From contig NZ_DASYDG010000026.1 of assembly GCF_036499745.1 (NCBI RefSeq), forward strand, positions 62,001 through 126,000: a stretch of DNA of 64,000 nucleotides, read 5' to 3'. Source of the DNA: Pinirhizobacter sp036499745 (GTDB lineage: Bacteria > Pseudomonadota > Gammaproteobacteria > Xanthomonadales > Rhodanobacteraceae). The notes beneath the pieces were generated by a model. It was not told the DNA's origin. It ran no database searches and saw nothing but the letters and a program-made list of their open reading frames with translations. Of this stretch, positions 16,840 to 26,094 are shown one piece after another. The translations under genes were made by a program, and so were the position numbers. Positions within the stretch are counted from its first letter, which is position 1. Each line of letters starts with the position of its first letter.

Positions 16840-17442
16840 ATGCCCGTGACCCTGCGTGACGAATACGTTGCGCTCGAGCCGCTCGCCATCGACCATATCC
16901 AGGCCCTGGAAGCGGCAGCCGCCGATGGGGAACTATGGAACCTGTGGTTTACCTCGGTGCCACCGCCGGGCCAGATGAACACCTACGTGGAGAAAGCCCT
17001 TGCCGCCCAGGCGGAAGGCCGCATGCAGCCCTTCGTGATCCGCGAGGCCAGCAGCGGCCAGATCGTCGGCAGTACGCGCTTCTACGATATCGAGGCCACG
17101 GTCCCGCGCATGGCCATTGGCTACACCTGGTATGCCGTGCGCTGGCAGAAGACCCATCTCAATACCTGCTGCAAGCGGTTGCTGTTGCAGTACGCCTTCG
17201 AAACCGTCGGCGCCGCCTCCGTTCAATTTCATACGGACGGCTATAACGTTGATTCCCAGCGGGCCATTGCACGCCTGGGCGCCACGCAGGAGGGCATCCT
17301 GCGTGCTCATCAGAAGCGCCCCAACGGCACCGTGCGCGATACCGTCTGCTTCAGCATCCTGGCCAGCGAATGGGACGGCGTGAAGCGATCGCTCGAGCTT
17401 CGCGTGGAGCGGCTTACCGCACCTGGCTCGGGTGCACGATAA
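16840..17442 (+). CDS. GNAT family N-acetyltransferase (RimJ/RimL-like)
   Basis: The 200-residue protein matches GNAT enzymes of the RimJ/RimL-like group, which transfer acetyl from acetyl-CoA to an amine. Visible features are RLEPL-like VALEPLAIDHI at the start and IGYTWYAVRWQKTHLNTCCK, which covers the CoA-binding helix. FHTDGYNVDSQRAIARLGA and a C-terminal EGILR..R.. block follow, the typical pattern for this group. ATG 16840 is preferred; ATG 16828 overlaps the preceding gene and is possible. The 3' end overlaps the convergent HlyD gene by 29 bases. The acceptor is unknown. Confidence 0.85.
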   Translation: MPVTLRDEYVALEPLAIDHIQALEAAAADGELWNLWFTSVPPPGQMNTYVEKALAAQAEGRMQPFVIREASSGQIVGSTRFYDIEATVPRMAIGYTWYAVRWQKTHLNTCCKRLLLQYAFETVGAASVQFHTDGYNVDSQRAIARLGATQEGILRAHQKRPNGTVRDTVCFSILASEWDGVKRSLELRVERLTAPGSGAR

Positions 17443-18418
17443 GCGTTGCCGTCATGCCGGCGGCGAGCACCGTGCCCTGGGGCATGTGATCGGTATCGAT
17501 CTTCACCCGCACAGGCACACGCTGGGCCAGGCGTACCCAGTTGAAGGTCGGGTTCACATCCGATAGCAAATCGGTGCCGGTGGGATTGTCAGCATCGGTA
17601 ATGCCGCGGGCGATGCTTTCCACGGTGCCGGTCAGGCGCGCACCACCAGCCAACAGGCGGATGTCCACCTTGTCGCCCACGCGCAATGTGGGCAGCTTGG
17701 TTTCCTCGAAGTAGCCGTAGATCCAGTAACTATGGCTGTCGATCAGGGCCAGCCGCGGGGTGCCGGTGCTGGCATAGTCGCCCACGCGGATGTCCAGGTT
17801 GGTCACATAGCCATCCACCGGTGCGCGCACTTCGGTGCGATCGAGGTTCAGTTGTGCGGCGGCCAGTTCCACCTGCGCCTGGGTGACGGCGGCCAGCGCC
17901 TGCTGCTGGCCGGCGCCGGCCTGTTTGGTACTGGCCTGGGACTGCTGCCAGGCGGCGCGCGCGGCGTTGGCGGCCGCCTGAGCATTGGCGCGATCCTCTA
18001 CCGAAATCACGTTGTTGATCAACTTCTGCCGGCGATCGGACTGCGCGGCGAGCATGTCGTAGTTCGCCTTGGTCTGGTTGGCACCGGCCGACGCAGCGTT
18101 GATGCTGGCACCGGCGGCGCGTGCCGCGGCTTCAGCGGCGGCAAGGTTCGCTTCGGCCTGCGCCACGGCGTTGAGGTAGCGCGCCCGGTCGATCACGAAC
18201 AGCAGGTCACCCTTCTTTACCGTCTGGTTGTCCCGCACATTCACCAGGGTGACCAGGCCTGCGACGTCCGGTGCGATGCGTACCACTTCCGCACGCACGC
18301 GGCCGTCCCGCGTCCACGGCGAGTACATGTAATGCTTCCACAGCGCATGACCGATGAGGATGGCCAGCACCACCACCACCGCGGTGATGGCCAGGCGAAC
18401 GAGACTTGCGAGTTTCAT
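17414..18418 (-). CDS. HlyD/AaeA-like periplasmic adaptor of a FUSC efflux system
   Basis: This 334-residue membrane fusion protein links an inner-membrane pump to an outer-membrane channel. It has a short cytoplasmic tip and one membrane helix (about residues 7-27). A barrel-sandwich domain follows, split by an Ala-rich coiled-coil hairpin at about residues 85-190. The second lipoyl half is at RAPVDGYVTNLDIRVGDYA. It is the last gene of marR-FUSC-DUF1656-hlyD, the order of AaeXAB-type aromatic acid exporters. No outer-membrane partner is encoded next to it, although an OprM-like one exists at 53.9 kb. Confidence 0.88.
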   Translation of the reverse strand: MKLASLVRLAITAVVVVLAILIGHALWKHYMYSPWTRDGRVRAEVVRIAPDVAGLVTLVNVRDNQTVKKGDLLFVIDRARYLNAVAQAEANLAAAEAAARAAGASINAASAGANQTKANYDMLAAQSDRRQKLINNVISVEDRANAQAAANAARAAWQQSQASTKQAGAGQQQALAAVTQAQVELAAAQLNLDRTEVRAPVDGYVTNLDIRVGDYASTGTPRLALIDSHSYWIYGYFEETKLPTLRVGDKVDIRLLAGGARLTGTVESIARGITDADNPTGTDLLSDVNPTFNWVRLAQRVPVRVKIDTDHMPQGTVLAAGMTATLIVHPSQVR

Positions 18419-18429
18419 GGCGACGTGAC

Positions 18430-18627
18430 CTAAAGGAGGAGCAGCGCGAGGCCGCCGAAGACACAGACAAAAGCGGCGATGCGAAAGAGTGGTGGGTGCC
18501 ACACATGGCGGTACAGCGCATAGCGGCCGGCCACCCAGTCCAGCGCCCATAGCAGCGCCATGGAGCCAAGGAACACCAGCAGAAGACTGGGGACCAGCGC
18601 GTCGCCAAGGGCGATTTCACGGGGCAT
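18430..18627 (-). CDS. DUF1656 small membrane protein (AaeX-like)
   Basis: The 65-residue protein has two membrane segments, VPSLLLVFLGSMALLW and RIAAFVCVFGGLALLLL, and the family start MPREI. DUF1656/AaeX proteins always accompany FUSC pumps, but their role is unknown. ATG 18627 overlaps the end of the FUSC gene by 11 bases, indicating translational coupling. Confidence 0.88.
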   Translation of the reverse strand: MPREIALGDALVPSLLLVFLGSMALLWALDWVAGRYALYRHVWHPPLFRIAAFVCVFGGLALLLL

Positions 18628-20746
18628 GGGCAATCTCCCGGGGGTTGGGCATCTGCGGCATATAGGCGGCCAATACCGATTCACCATCCAGCAGGGCCAG
18701 ACGGATCAGGTGCAGGTGATCCAGCAGCACACAGGTCTGCTCGACCTCGCTGGTGGCGGCGATGGCGGTGGCCACCGTATCGCGGGCCATCAGATAGCGC
18801 TCGGTATCGGGACGTTCGTAGAAGCGGGCCAGTGCCAGCACCGCCCCATCCATGATGCGCTGCGTGTTGGCCGACATGTGCAGTTCCATCATCGCGTAGC
18901 GCAGTTCGATGATCGCGCGGCCGGTCTCGTGCACTGCCAAAGCCCAGGCGATCAGCGCGCGGGAGTCGGCGCTGCCCGGCTGCGTTTGCGATACCACCTG
19001 GCTGAAGAGATCATGGTTGATGCTTTCGAAGCGGTTACGAAGCCCCGGCAGCGCCGCTTCGGCAGCCAGCGCCACCTGCCGGCGCAGCCGCTCCAGCTGT
19101 CGCCGGCGCAGCCACGCACTGCCGACGGCCGGTGGCACGATCATGAAGGCTATCGCGGCGGCGCCCACGCCGGCGAGCTGCGCGATCCCGTCGTTGATCA
19201 GCCCCGCCGGATCGAAAACCATGGGGTTCTTCAGGGCCAGGAAATTGACAAAGCCGAAAGCGCAACCCAGCCCAAAAAAGGCCATCGACGGTCGCGCCAT
19301 CATCACCAGGCTAACGATCACGAACGGCGCGCTTCCCGCCACCAGCAGGCCGTATCCGTCGACCTGGGTGAGGACGAAGAACACACAGGCGAAGCCCATG
19401 GATACGCCCAGTATGTAGCCCAGCAGCACCGAACGCGTGACCCCGACGGGATTGGGGATGGCGGCAAAGAGACCGGCGAACACCGTGGCCAGCAGCATCG
19501 CGCTGGGTCCCGACTGCCACGCCGATTCGATCCAGAACGTGCCAAGGATCAACATCGTGGCGGTGGTACGCGCCGTGGCCAGTAGTGCGCCGGCGAAGTC
19601 GTTGCCACGCACGAACCGGACGCGCTCGGCGGAACTGGCTACAAGCCGCGGCGCCTGCAGCGCGGCTGCGGCGTCAACGAAGGCATGCAGTTCGCCGCAG
19701 AATCGACGCAGCAACGCGGCGCCCGTATCGAAGTCGCGGCGGTCGGCGGAGTCGGTGATCGCCTCGCGTAACGCCGGTGTATTGGCTTGCATCGCCTCGC
19801 GCGCCTGCACGAGCCGCGGCAGGAATACCTTCGCCGCCGCGCCGGCTTCGATCGGCGCGGCCAGGGCCGTACCGATGGGGGCATAAAGGCCGATCAACGC
19901 CTCCGACGACGCCTTGCGCCCCGCCTTCACAAGGCGATTGATCAGGTGATGGAGTGATTGGAACGTGGTCGAGGCTGCCATGAAGCGTTGGTTGTAGAGC
20001 TCCATCTGACCGCTGCGGGCGCGAGCCTCGGCATCTTCGAAGATCACCGAGCTGCGCAGGTCTTCCAGGGCCACCGCATCGCGCACGAAGCGCAGGTGGG
20101 CACGCTCGAGTTGTTCGCGGGCAATGGCGCCGCAGGTGACGCCCTGCACGAAGGCCATGAAGTGCACGAACTGGTCACGTGCCGTGCGGCGAAGCAGGTC
20201 GCGCACCTTCGAGGGGAAAATGAGGTCGCTCACCACGCCGCTTACCAGCAGGCCCAGCAGCACTTCGCTCAGGCGTGCCACGGCCGAATCGAACACGCCC
20301 AGGGGATTGTTGATCAGCGGAAGGCCGACGATCGCCGCGGTGTAGCCACCCAGCACGAACGCGTACGCGGTGAAATTACGGTAGAGCGTGGCACCGCCGG
20401 CGCATATCCCCAGCCAGAGCGACATCGCCACCAGGAACCATTCCCTCTGCTGGGGAAACGCGGCGAAGATGAGCAGGGCCACCACCGCGCCGGCCACCGT
20501 GCCGATGGCCCGGTAGAAGCTCTTGGCCAGCACCTGGCCCGATTGCCGGTTGGCCACGATGATGGTGGTGAGCATGGCGCTGGTGGGGGCCGGCAAACTC
20601 AGCCGCATGGCGAGCCAGCCGGTGATGTAGAACGCCAGCAGGGTCTTGAAGACGAACAGCCACGTGCCGGCTTCCTCCTGCAGGGTGTCGATCACCACCT
20701 TGCTGGCGGCCGGCGGCAACGGTGTGCCTGTATCGGTCATGGACAT
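18617..20746 (-). CDS. FUSC family inner-membrane efflux protein (AaeB-like)
   Basis: The 709-residue protein is the transport subunit. It has two sets of membrane helices (about residues 25-185 and 380-525), each followed by a large cytoplasmic helical region. This is the duplicated FUSC/AaeB architecture. AaeB-type systems export aromatic carboxylic acids such as p-hydroxybenzoate; related plant-bacterium systems export other toxic aromatics. The neighbouring MarR regulator suggests induction by an aromatic ligand. ATG 20746 is used; ATG 20740 is two codons inside and equally possible. Confidence 0.88.
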   Translation of the reverse strand: MSMTDTGTPLPPAASKVVIDTLQEEAGTWLFVFKTLLAFYITGWLAMRLSLPAPTSAMLTTIIVANRQSGQVLAKSFYRAIGTVAGAVVALLIFAAFPQQREWFLVAMSLWLGICAGGATLYRNFTAYAFVLGGYTAAIVGLPLINNPLGVFDSAVARLSEVLLGLLVSGVVSDLIFPSKVRDLLRRTARDQFVHFMAFVQGVTCGAIAREQLERAHLRFVRDAVALEDLRSSVIFEDAEARARSGQMELYNQRFMAASTTFQSLHHLINRLVKAGRKASSEALIGLYAPIGTALAAPIEAGAAAKVFLPRLVQAREAMQANTPALREAITDSADRRDFDTGAALLRRFCGELHAFVDAAAALQAPRLVASSAERVRFVRGNDFAGALLATARTTATMLILGTFWIESAWQSGPSAMLLATVFAGLFAAIPNPVGVTRSVLLGYILGVSMGFACVFFVLTQVDGYGLLVAGSAPFVIVSLVMMARPSMAFFGLGCAFGFVNFLALKNPMVFDPAGLINDGIAQLAGVGAAAIAFMIVPPAVGSAWLRRRQLERLRRQVALAAEAALPGLRNRFESINHDLFSQVVSQTQPGSADSRALIAWALAVHETGRAIIELRYAMMELHMSANTQRIMDGAVLALARFYERPDTERYLMARDTVATAIAATSEVEQTCVLLDHLHLIRLALLDGESVLAAYMPQMPNPREIAHAP

Positions 20747-20762
20747 CGGCCAAGCGTCCCGT

Positions 20763-21257
20763 TCAGTCGGTCAAGCCGTCGAGCATTTTCTTCAGCAGCC
20801 GCTCAAGCTGATGCTGATCGTCGACGCCAAGCTTGTCGGTCTGCCGGCCGAGCAATCCACAGATCTCCGGCAGGAAGCTTTCGATCAGCGCCTCCCCTCC
20901 GGCGGTGAGGGTGAGTACCACCTTGCGACGGTCATCATTGCTGCCCTTGCGATGGATCAGCCCCTTCTCGCACAGCTGGTTGGTAAGCCGTGTGATGTTG
21001 GCCGACTTCTCACCGGCGGCGTCGGCCAGGTCCGAAGGGGTCATCTCCCCGCCCGGGGTGCCGTACATCATCATCAAGAGGTTGTACTCCGGATGATTCA
21101 CGCCATAGGGCTTGAGCGTGGCGTTGGCGTCGTCGTGGACGACTTTGTAGATGTGCTTGACCAGGCGCACCAGCACGGCCGGCTCGCGTGGGAACGCGGG
21201 GTAGCGCTCGCAGGTGACGGCGAGGCGGCGTTCGGTGGGCGCGAAGCTGGAAGTCAT
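20763..21257 (-). CDS. MarR family transcriptional regulator
   Basis: This 164-residue winged-helix repressor is the first gene of the FUSC efflux operon. The HTH lies at about residues 70-100 (TPSDLADAAGEKSANITRLTN), followed by the wing with GSNDDRRKVVLTLT, the classic MarR D-R-R signature. MarR proteins usually release DNA on binding phenolic compounds, so autoregulation with the pump is likely. The stop is 17 bases from the FUSC start. Confidence 0.9.
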   Translation of the reverse strand: MTSSFAPTERRLAVTCERYPAFPREPAVLVRLVKHIYKVVHDDANATLKPYGVNHPEYNLLMMMYGTPGGEMTPSDLADAAGEKSANITRLTNQLCEKGLIHRKGSNDDRRKVVLTLTAGGEALIESFLPEICGLLGRQTDKLGVDDQHQLERLLKKMLDGLTD

Positions 21258-21287
21258 CGGTTTGGGGCCGTGTGGGTTGACCGATAT

Positions 21288-21316
21288 AGTTTAGTTATGT
21301 AATATTTATTTGTAAA
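21288..21316 (-). promoter_or_regulatory. Promoter of the marR-FUSC operon
   Basis: On the minus strand TTTACA and TAAACT are separated by 17 bases in a strongly AT-rich segment just upstream of marR. The segment contains imperfect inverted repeats (TTTA...TAAA) suited to MarR binding over the promoter. Confidence 0.5.
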
Positions 21317-21333
21317 TAGACCTGGCTTCCTGG

Positions 21334-21363
21334 CAAAAAAAGGGACGCCACTGGGCGTCCCTT
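21334..21363 (-). terminator. Rho-independent terminator for the 21398 lipoprotein gene
   Basis: AGGGACGCC pairs with GGCGTCCCT around ACTG. On the minus strand the stem is followed by seven T residues. Confidence 0.88.
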
Positions 21364-21397
21364 CTTGTTCCCGTGAAAATTCCCCCGCTTGAATGGG

Positions 21398-21802
21398 CTA
21401 GCCCTTGGTCGGGAAAGTCTCCACGCCGTTGGCGGCCGGCGGGTTGTCCTGCCGTGGCGCCTGGCGCTGGCCGGACGAGGGCAGTGGACCGCCGCCGCAC
21501 TTGTACGCGCCCCAGGCCTGGTTGCCATCGGTGGGCTCGCCCAGCGGCTTGATGGTATCGGCGTGCAACTCCGCCGCCTGGTTGCGGGCGAGCACTTCCA
21601 GCTCGTCGCGCACCTTGATGTCGTTACGGTCGATCGGGCCCACGCGGCTCTGCACGGATACCGTCATCTTGCCTACGTTCTGGCAGCTCGATACATCGCC
21701 ATTCCACGCGGTGCGCACGTTCTTCGCCCCCTCGTCGAGGTTGATGCCCCAGGTGCAGCCAGCCAGCAGCAACACAGGCACGAAGAGAAGGGCGTGACGC
21801 AT
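21398..21802 (-). CDS. Small lipoprotein (DUF4156-like)
   Basis: The 134-residue product has a signal peptide MRHALLFVPVLLLAGC with the lipobox LLAGC. A compact domain follows that contains two further cysteines (SSCQNVG and YKCGG), which could form a disulfide in the periplasm. The pattern resembles DUF4156 lipoproteins. The C-terminal 35 residues are Pro/Gln/Ser-rich. GGAG lies eight bases upstream of ATG 21802. It is read in the same direction as the M16 peptidase, 47 bases after it, and ends at a strong terminator. Confidence 0.7.
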   Translation of the reverse strand: MRHALLFVPVLLLAGCTWGINLDEGAKNVRTAWNGDVSSCQNVGKMTVSVQSRVGPIDRNDIKVRDELEVLARNQAAELHADTIKPLGEPTDGNQAWGAYKCGGGPLPSSGQRQAPRQDNPPAANGVETFPTKG

Positions 21803-21849
21803 GGCGGGGCTCCGGTGGTGGTGGTTGGCGATGTTAATCCTTCCGTCGG

Positions 21850-24702
21850 TCATTTCACCGGATTCCCGTCGGCGTCGATCACGTGTACCTCGCCCAGGTT
21901 CAGGGCGCGCACGGGTTTCTCGATCTGGCGGAAGTCGCCCACGATCACCCAGGTCAGCGCCTTGGGCACGATCACTTCGCGGATCGCCTTCTCGGCGGCC
22001 GCCTGGCTTACCGCATCGGTCTTGGCCTTGAGCGTCTGCACGTAGTCATCCGGACGGCCGTAACGGACGATTTCAGTCAACGCACCAAGCACCGCGTTGG
22101 AGGTTTCGAAACTGCCCGGCAGGCTACGCACGTTGGAGGCCTTGATCTTGTCGATCTCCGCCTGCGTCAGTGGCTTCGAGCCCACGACTGCCTCCACTTC
22201 CTTCTGGATCTCGGCAGCCGATTCGGCCGTCTTGTCGGTCTGCACCGGTGCATACATCAGGAAGGGACGCTGACCGATGGTGTCCCGCATGAAGCTGCCG
22301 GCGCCGTAGGCCCAGCGCTTGTCCTCGCGCAGGTTCATGTTCAGGCGCGAGGTGAAGCTGCCGCCGAAGGCACCGTTGGCAACGTCCAGGTCGATGTAGT
22401 CGGCGGCTTTGGACGAGGGTGCCAGCAAGCCCGCCAGGATCAGCGATTGCGGGGCATCGGGTCGGTTGATCAGGTACACCCGCGGCTTCGACTGCGGCGC
22501 CACGTGGGCCAGGTTCCGCTTCGGAATGGCCGAGGTCGGCGCCTTCCAGTCACCGAACACGGCGTCGAGCTGCGGGATGATCGCCGCCAGCGTGGTATCG
22601 CCAGTGACCAGGATGCGCACGTTGTCCGGACGGAAGAAATCTTTCTGGAAGTTGGCAAGGTCTGCCGCCGTCAGCGACTTGATCGAAGCCTCCGTACCGG
22701 TGCCGGTGGCAGGGATGCCATAGGCGTGGTCTTTGCCGTACAGGAGCGGCGGCAAGGTGCGCAGGGCAAGGCCTACGGGCTGCGATTTCTCCTGGGCGAT
22801 GCCGGCCAGCCACTGGCCACGTACGCGCTCGATGTCGGCGCTGCTGAAAGCCGGGTTGCGGACCACGTCGGCCAGGAGTTCGAGCGACGGCTTCAACTCA
22901 CTGTTGAGTGCATCCAGGCCCGCCGAGCAGGCGTCCATGCCGCAGCCCATGCCCAGCGACGCACCAAGGCGCTGCTTGCGCTGGGCCACTTCCACCGAAT
23001 CGAGCGACTTGGTGCTTTCGTTCATCAATGCGGCGGTAAAGCTTGCGGTACCGAGCTTGCGGCCCTGGTCGGCGGCAAAGCCGGCATCGAACTGAAGGTT
23101 CACCAGCGTCACCGGGATGGTATGGCGCTCAGCCAGCACCACTTCGATGCCGTTCTTAAGTTTCCCGCGCTGCACCTTGGGGAAACTCAAGTCGGGGAAG
23201 GTGTTGACTTCGGGCACGCCCTTGGCGCGGTCGACCGTCGACTTGTCTACGGTGTAGGTCTTCGCCTGTGGCATGACGGCCTTCGGACGACCTGGCGCAT
23301 CACCCAGGCCGACAACGGCCTTGTCTTCCACCGCAGGATCGAAATCCTTGCCGGCAGGAAGCACGGTGAGCGTGTAGTCCCCTTTCGAGGTCCACTTGTC
23401 GGCAGCCGCCTTGACGCTGGCGGGGGTCGCCGCCTCCATGCGGGCGAAGTCCTTCTTGTAGGCGGCCGGATCGCCGCGATAGACCTGGCCCTCGGCCAGG
23501 ATCACGGCCTTGCCGGCAAAACCGCCCACTTTCTCAAGACCGCGGATGAAGCCGGCACGGCTACCGACCTTGGCGCGCTCAAGTTCATCGGCCGTGGGGC
23601 CATCGGCCAGGAAGCGCTTCCATTCGTCGGCAACGGCCGCTTCCACTTTGGCCGGGTCCACGCCGTCCTTCACGTCGACCGTGAGCTGGAACTGGCTAGC
23701 CAGTGCGAAGGGCGCAATGGTGACCGAGACGTCGTCGGCGAGGTTGTCCTTGTAGACCAGGCGCTGGTACAGGCGGGAGGTTTTGCCGCTGCCAAGCACG
23801 GTGGAGGCGAGGTCCAGTTGCACGGCGTCGTCGGTACCCAGTTGCGGTACGACCCAGGTACGGATGATGCGGGTCTGCGGCACGTGGTCGTGCTGTACGC
23901 CGCGCGTGCTCTTGGTCAGCGGCGTGATCCACGGCTGCTGACGCGGCACCGGGGGACCTGCGGGAATGTCGCCGAAATATTCCTCGGCCTTGGCGCGGGC
24001 CTGCGCCGGGGTGATGTCGCCAGCGAGCACCAGGGTGGTGTTGGCGGCGCCGTAGTAATCGTGGAACCACTGCTTCACGTCGGCGAGCGACGCGGCATCG
24101 AGGTCCGCCATCGATCCGATGGTGTCGTGGTGGTAGGGATGGTTGGCCGGGTAGGTGTTGAGAAGGATGTTTTCATCCGTGCGGCCGTAGGGGCGGTTCT
24201 CGCCCTGGCGCTTTTCGTTCTGCACCACGCCACGCTGGGTATCGAGTTCCTTCTGGCCGATGGCACCAAGCAGGTGGCCCATGCGGTCCGACTCCATCCA
24301 CAACGCCATGTCCAGCGCGGTGGTGGGTACTGTCTCGAAGTAGTTGGTGCGGTCGAACCAGGTGGTGCCGTTCTGATCGGTGGCACCGGCAAGCTCAAAA
24401 GGCGTGAAGTACGTGCCCTTGTGGTTCTCCGAGCCTGAGAACATCAGGTGCTCAAAGAGGTGGGCGAAGCCGGTTTTCTTCGCCGGCTCGTCACCGGAGC
24501 CCACGTGGTACCAGATGCTCACCGCCACCACCGGCGCCTTGTGATCCTCGTGCACCACGACCGTCAGGCCGTTGGGCAGGGTGAAGCGCTGGAAGGGAAT
24601 GTCCGGCACGGCCTGGGTGGCGGGTGCGGAAAATACGGCGGGGCTGGCGACAACGCCTAGCCCGAGCAGCCCGGCGGCAAGCAGGGCAACGGATTTCTTC
24701 AT
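21850..24702 (-). CDS. Secreted M16 zinc metallopeptidase with two domains (PqqL/pitrilysin type)
   Basis: This 950-residue protein is a periplasmic insulinase-like peptidase. A signal peptide (MKKSVALLAAGLLGLGVV to FSAPA) supports ATG 24702. The active N-terminal half has the inverted zinc motif HLFEH at 81-85. The second M16 half, from about residue 510, lacks the motif and acts as the structural partner. The length matches tandem single-chain M16 enzymes, which degrade small proteins and peptides inside a closed chamber. It is transcribed away from the ATPase gene, and the 190 bases between them hold a repeat array. Confidence 0.92.
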   Translation of the reverse strand: MKKSVALLAAGLLGLGVVASPAVFSAPATQAVPDIPFQRFTLPNGLTVVVHEDHKAPVVAVSIWYHVGSGDEPAKKTGFAHLFEHLMFSGSENHKGTYFTPFELAGATDQNGTTWFDRTNYFETVPTTALDMALWMESDRMGHLLGAIGQKELDTQRGVVQNEKRQGENRPYGRTDENILLNTYPANHPYHHDTIGSMADLDAASLADVKQWFHDYYGAANTTLVLAGDITPAQARAKAEEYFGDIPAGPPVPRQQPWITPLTKSTRGVQHDHVPQTRIIRTWVVPQLGTDDAVQLDLASTVLGSGKTSRLYQRLVYKDNLADDVSVTIAPFALASQFQLTVDVKDGVDPAKVEAAVADEWKRFLADGPTADELERAKVGSRAGFIRGLEKVGGFAGKAVILAEGQVYRGDPAAYKKDFARMEAATPASVKAAADKWTSKGDYTLTVLPAGKDFDPAVEDKAVVGLGDAPGRPKAVMPQAKTYTVDKSTVDRAKGVPEVNTFPDLSFPKVQRGKLKNGIEVVLAERHTIPVTLVNLQFDAGFAADQGRKLGTASFTAALMNESTKSLDSVEVAQRKQRLGASLGMGCGMDACSAGLDALNSELKPSLELLADVVRNPAFSSADIERVRGQWLAGIAQEKSQPVGLALRTLPPLLYGKDHAYGIPATGTGTEASIKSLTAADLANFQKDFFRPDNVRILVTGDTTLAAIIPQLDAVFGDWKAPTSAIPKRNLAHVAPQSKPRVYLINRPDAPQSLILAGLLAPSSKAADYIDLDVANGAFGGSFTSRLNMNLREDKRWAYGAGSFMRDTIGQRPFLMYAPVQTDKTAESAAEIQKEVEAVVGSKPLTQAEIDKIKASNVRSLPGSFETSNAVLGALTEIVRYGRPDDYVQTLKAKTDAVSQAAAEKAIREVIVPKALTWVIVGDFRQIEKPVRALNLGEVHVIDADGNPVK

Positions 24703-24810
24703 GGGGGGTGCATCCTGTCCTTGGGTATACCCCTGCGAAGTTAGCCCGCGCGGGGTTGGGGACGCAAATGCTGGTGGGCGGGCCTCGGGATACCGCATCT
24801 GGCGGCCCGA

Positions 24811-24882
24811 ATATAGATATATATACCCATGTATAGCCCCATCTTGCTATACACGGCTATACTTCGCTATACCTTCCTATAC
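24811..24882 (+). repeat. 10-bp-phased TATAC/TATAG repeat array upstream of the ATPase gene
   Basis: TATAG or TATAC pentamers begin at 24812, 24822 and 24832, then at 24848, 24858, 24868 and 24878. That gives two blocks with an exact 10-bp period, offset by 16 bp. The last four are identical CTATAC hexamers, each followed by four variable bases. GTATAG at 24831 is the inverted form. All copies therefore lie on the same helical face within each block. The array ends 12 bases before the preferred GTG start of the ATPase. It looks like a cooperative protein-binding site. Confidence 0.85.
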
Positions 24883-24894
24883 CTTGCCCGAGCC

Positions 24895-26070
24895 GTGGAT
24901 CCCAACCGCAACCCCTTCAATCCAGGCGCAGGGGTGATGCCACCCGAATTGGCGGGCCGCTACGACGCTCTTGAAGGAGCAATCCTGACGCTCAATCGCA
25001 TCAGACGCGGCCGATATGAGCGATCGTTCGTCTACACCGGCCTTCGAGGTGTGGGAAAAACCGTCCTGCTGCGCGAGATACGCAACAAGGCGCGTGCGAT
25101 GGGCTACCAGGCGAACATGCTCGAAGCCCGGGATGGCCAACGACTGGCGGACCTGCTGATTCCGGCGATCCGTAGCGCACTGCTCGAGATCGACCGGGCC
25201 TCCAGGACGGTAGAGGCCGTCAAACGAAGTCTGCGGGTACTTCGAAGCTTCATGGGAAGCATCGAGATCGACGCTGGCGCCATCAGCGTCTCGCTCGATG
25301 TCGACCCCGAACCTGGCAAAGCCGATTCGGGGAACCTTGAGCAGGACATCGCGGATCTTCTTCTGTCGGTGGGGGAGGCGGCAAAAGCGGCTGGCAAGCC
25401 CGTGAGCATCCTGATCGATGAAATGCAGTATCTAGCCAAGGAAGATCTCGCTTCACTCTTCCGGGGTATCCACGCCGTCAATCAGGAAGAACTCCCTCTC
25501 GTTTTCTTCGGTGCAGGCCTGCCCCAGTTGGCCGGGCAGTCTGGCGAAGCCAAAAGCTATGCCGAGCGCCTCTTCGAATTCATTCCGCTCGATCACTTAA
25601 GCGAAGAAGACACCTACGCGGCTATTCGAGGTCCCGTCGAAAGCGAGTTGGCGACCATCACGGACGAAGCGCTCGCCGAAGTGTTCACGCACACTCGCGG
25701 TTACCCGTATTTCCTTCAGGAATGGGGCTATAACGCCTGGAACCTGGCAGATTTCGATGGGATCACCCTGGATGCTGCCCGGCGCGCTACCGCGCGTTCC
25801 ATTGCCAAGCTTGATGGATCATTTTTCCGCGTGCGATTTGATCGACTCACTCCCTCTGAACGGGAATACATGAGGCATCTGGCGGATCTTGGCGAAGGTC
25901 CCCAACGCACGTCCGACGTAGCCGCCCGCGCGCAGAAGACGGTGCGAAGCCTGGGTACGATCCGGGATAGCCTGATCAAGAAAGGCATGATCTTTTCGCC
26001 GGAACACGGGTTGGTGGCGTTTACCGTGCCGCTATTCGATGCCTTTATGCATCGGGTGATGCCCGGCTGA
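24895..26070 (+). CDS. AAA-type ATP-binding protein with C-terminal winged-helix-like region
   Basis: The 391-residue protein begins MDPNRNPFNPGAGVMPPELAGR, a start shared by a family of bacterial ATPases distantly like archaeal Cdc6/Orc1 or STAND ATPases. The Walker A motif GLRGVGKT is at 49-56 and Walker B SILIDEMQ at 171-178. A sensor-1-like FFGAG is at 204-208. The C-terminal part from about residue 315 resembles a winged helix (LTPSEREYMRHLADL, then RSLGTIRDSLIKKGMI). I prefer GTG 24895, because the upstream in-frame ATG 24829 lies inside the repeat array and would translate it. The function is unknown. The C-terminal region and the repeats suggest DNA binding and self-control. Confidence 0.75.
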   Translation: MDPNRNPFNPGAGVMPPELAGRYDALEGAILTLNRIRRGRYERSFVYTGLRGVGKTVLLREIRNKARAMGYQANMLEARDGQRLADLLIPAIRSALLEIDRASRTVEAVKRSLRVLRSFMGSIEIDAGAISVSLDVDPEPGKADSGNLEQDIADLLLSVGEAAKAAGKPVSILIDEMQYLAKEDLASLFRGIHAVNQEELPLVFFGAGLPQLAGQSGEAKSYAERLFEFIPLDHLSEEDTYAAIRGPVESELATITDEALAEVFTHTRGYPYFLQEWGYNAWNLADFDGITLDAARRATARSIAKLDGSFFRVRFDRLTPSEREYMRHLADLGEGPQRTSDVAARAQKTVRSLGTIRDSLIKKGMIFSPEHGLVAFTVPLFDAFMHRVMPG

Positions 26071-26094
26071 GTCCGCGACACGATGGGCATCCGT

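Noticed and set aside
21883..24438. 851-codon open frame antisense to the M16 peptidase
   Set aside because: It lies wholly within a gene with clear motifs. Long antisense frames are expected at this GC content, and it has no recognisable domain.
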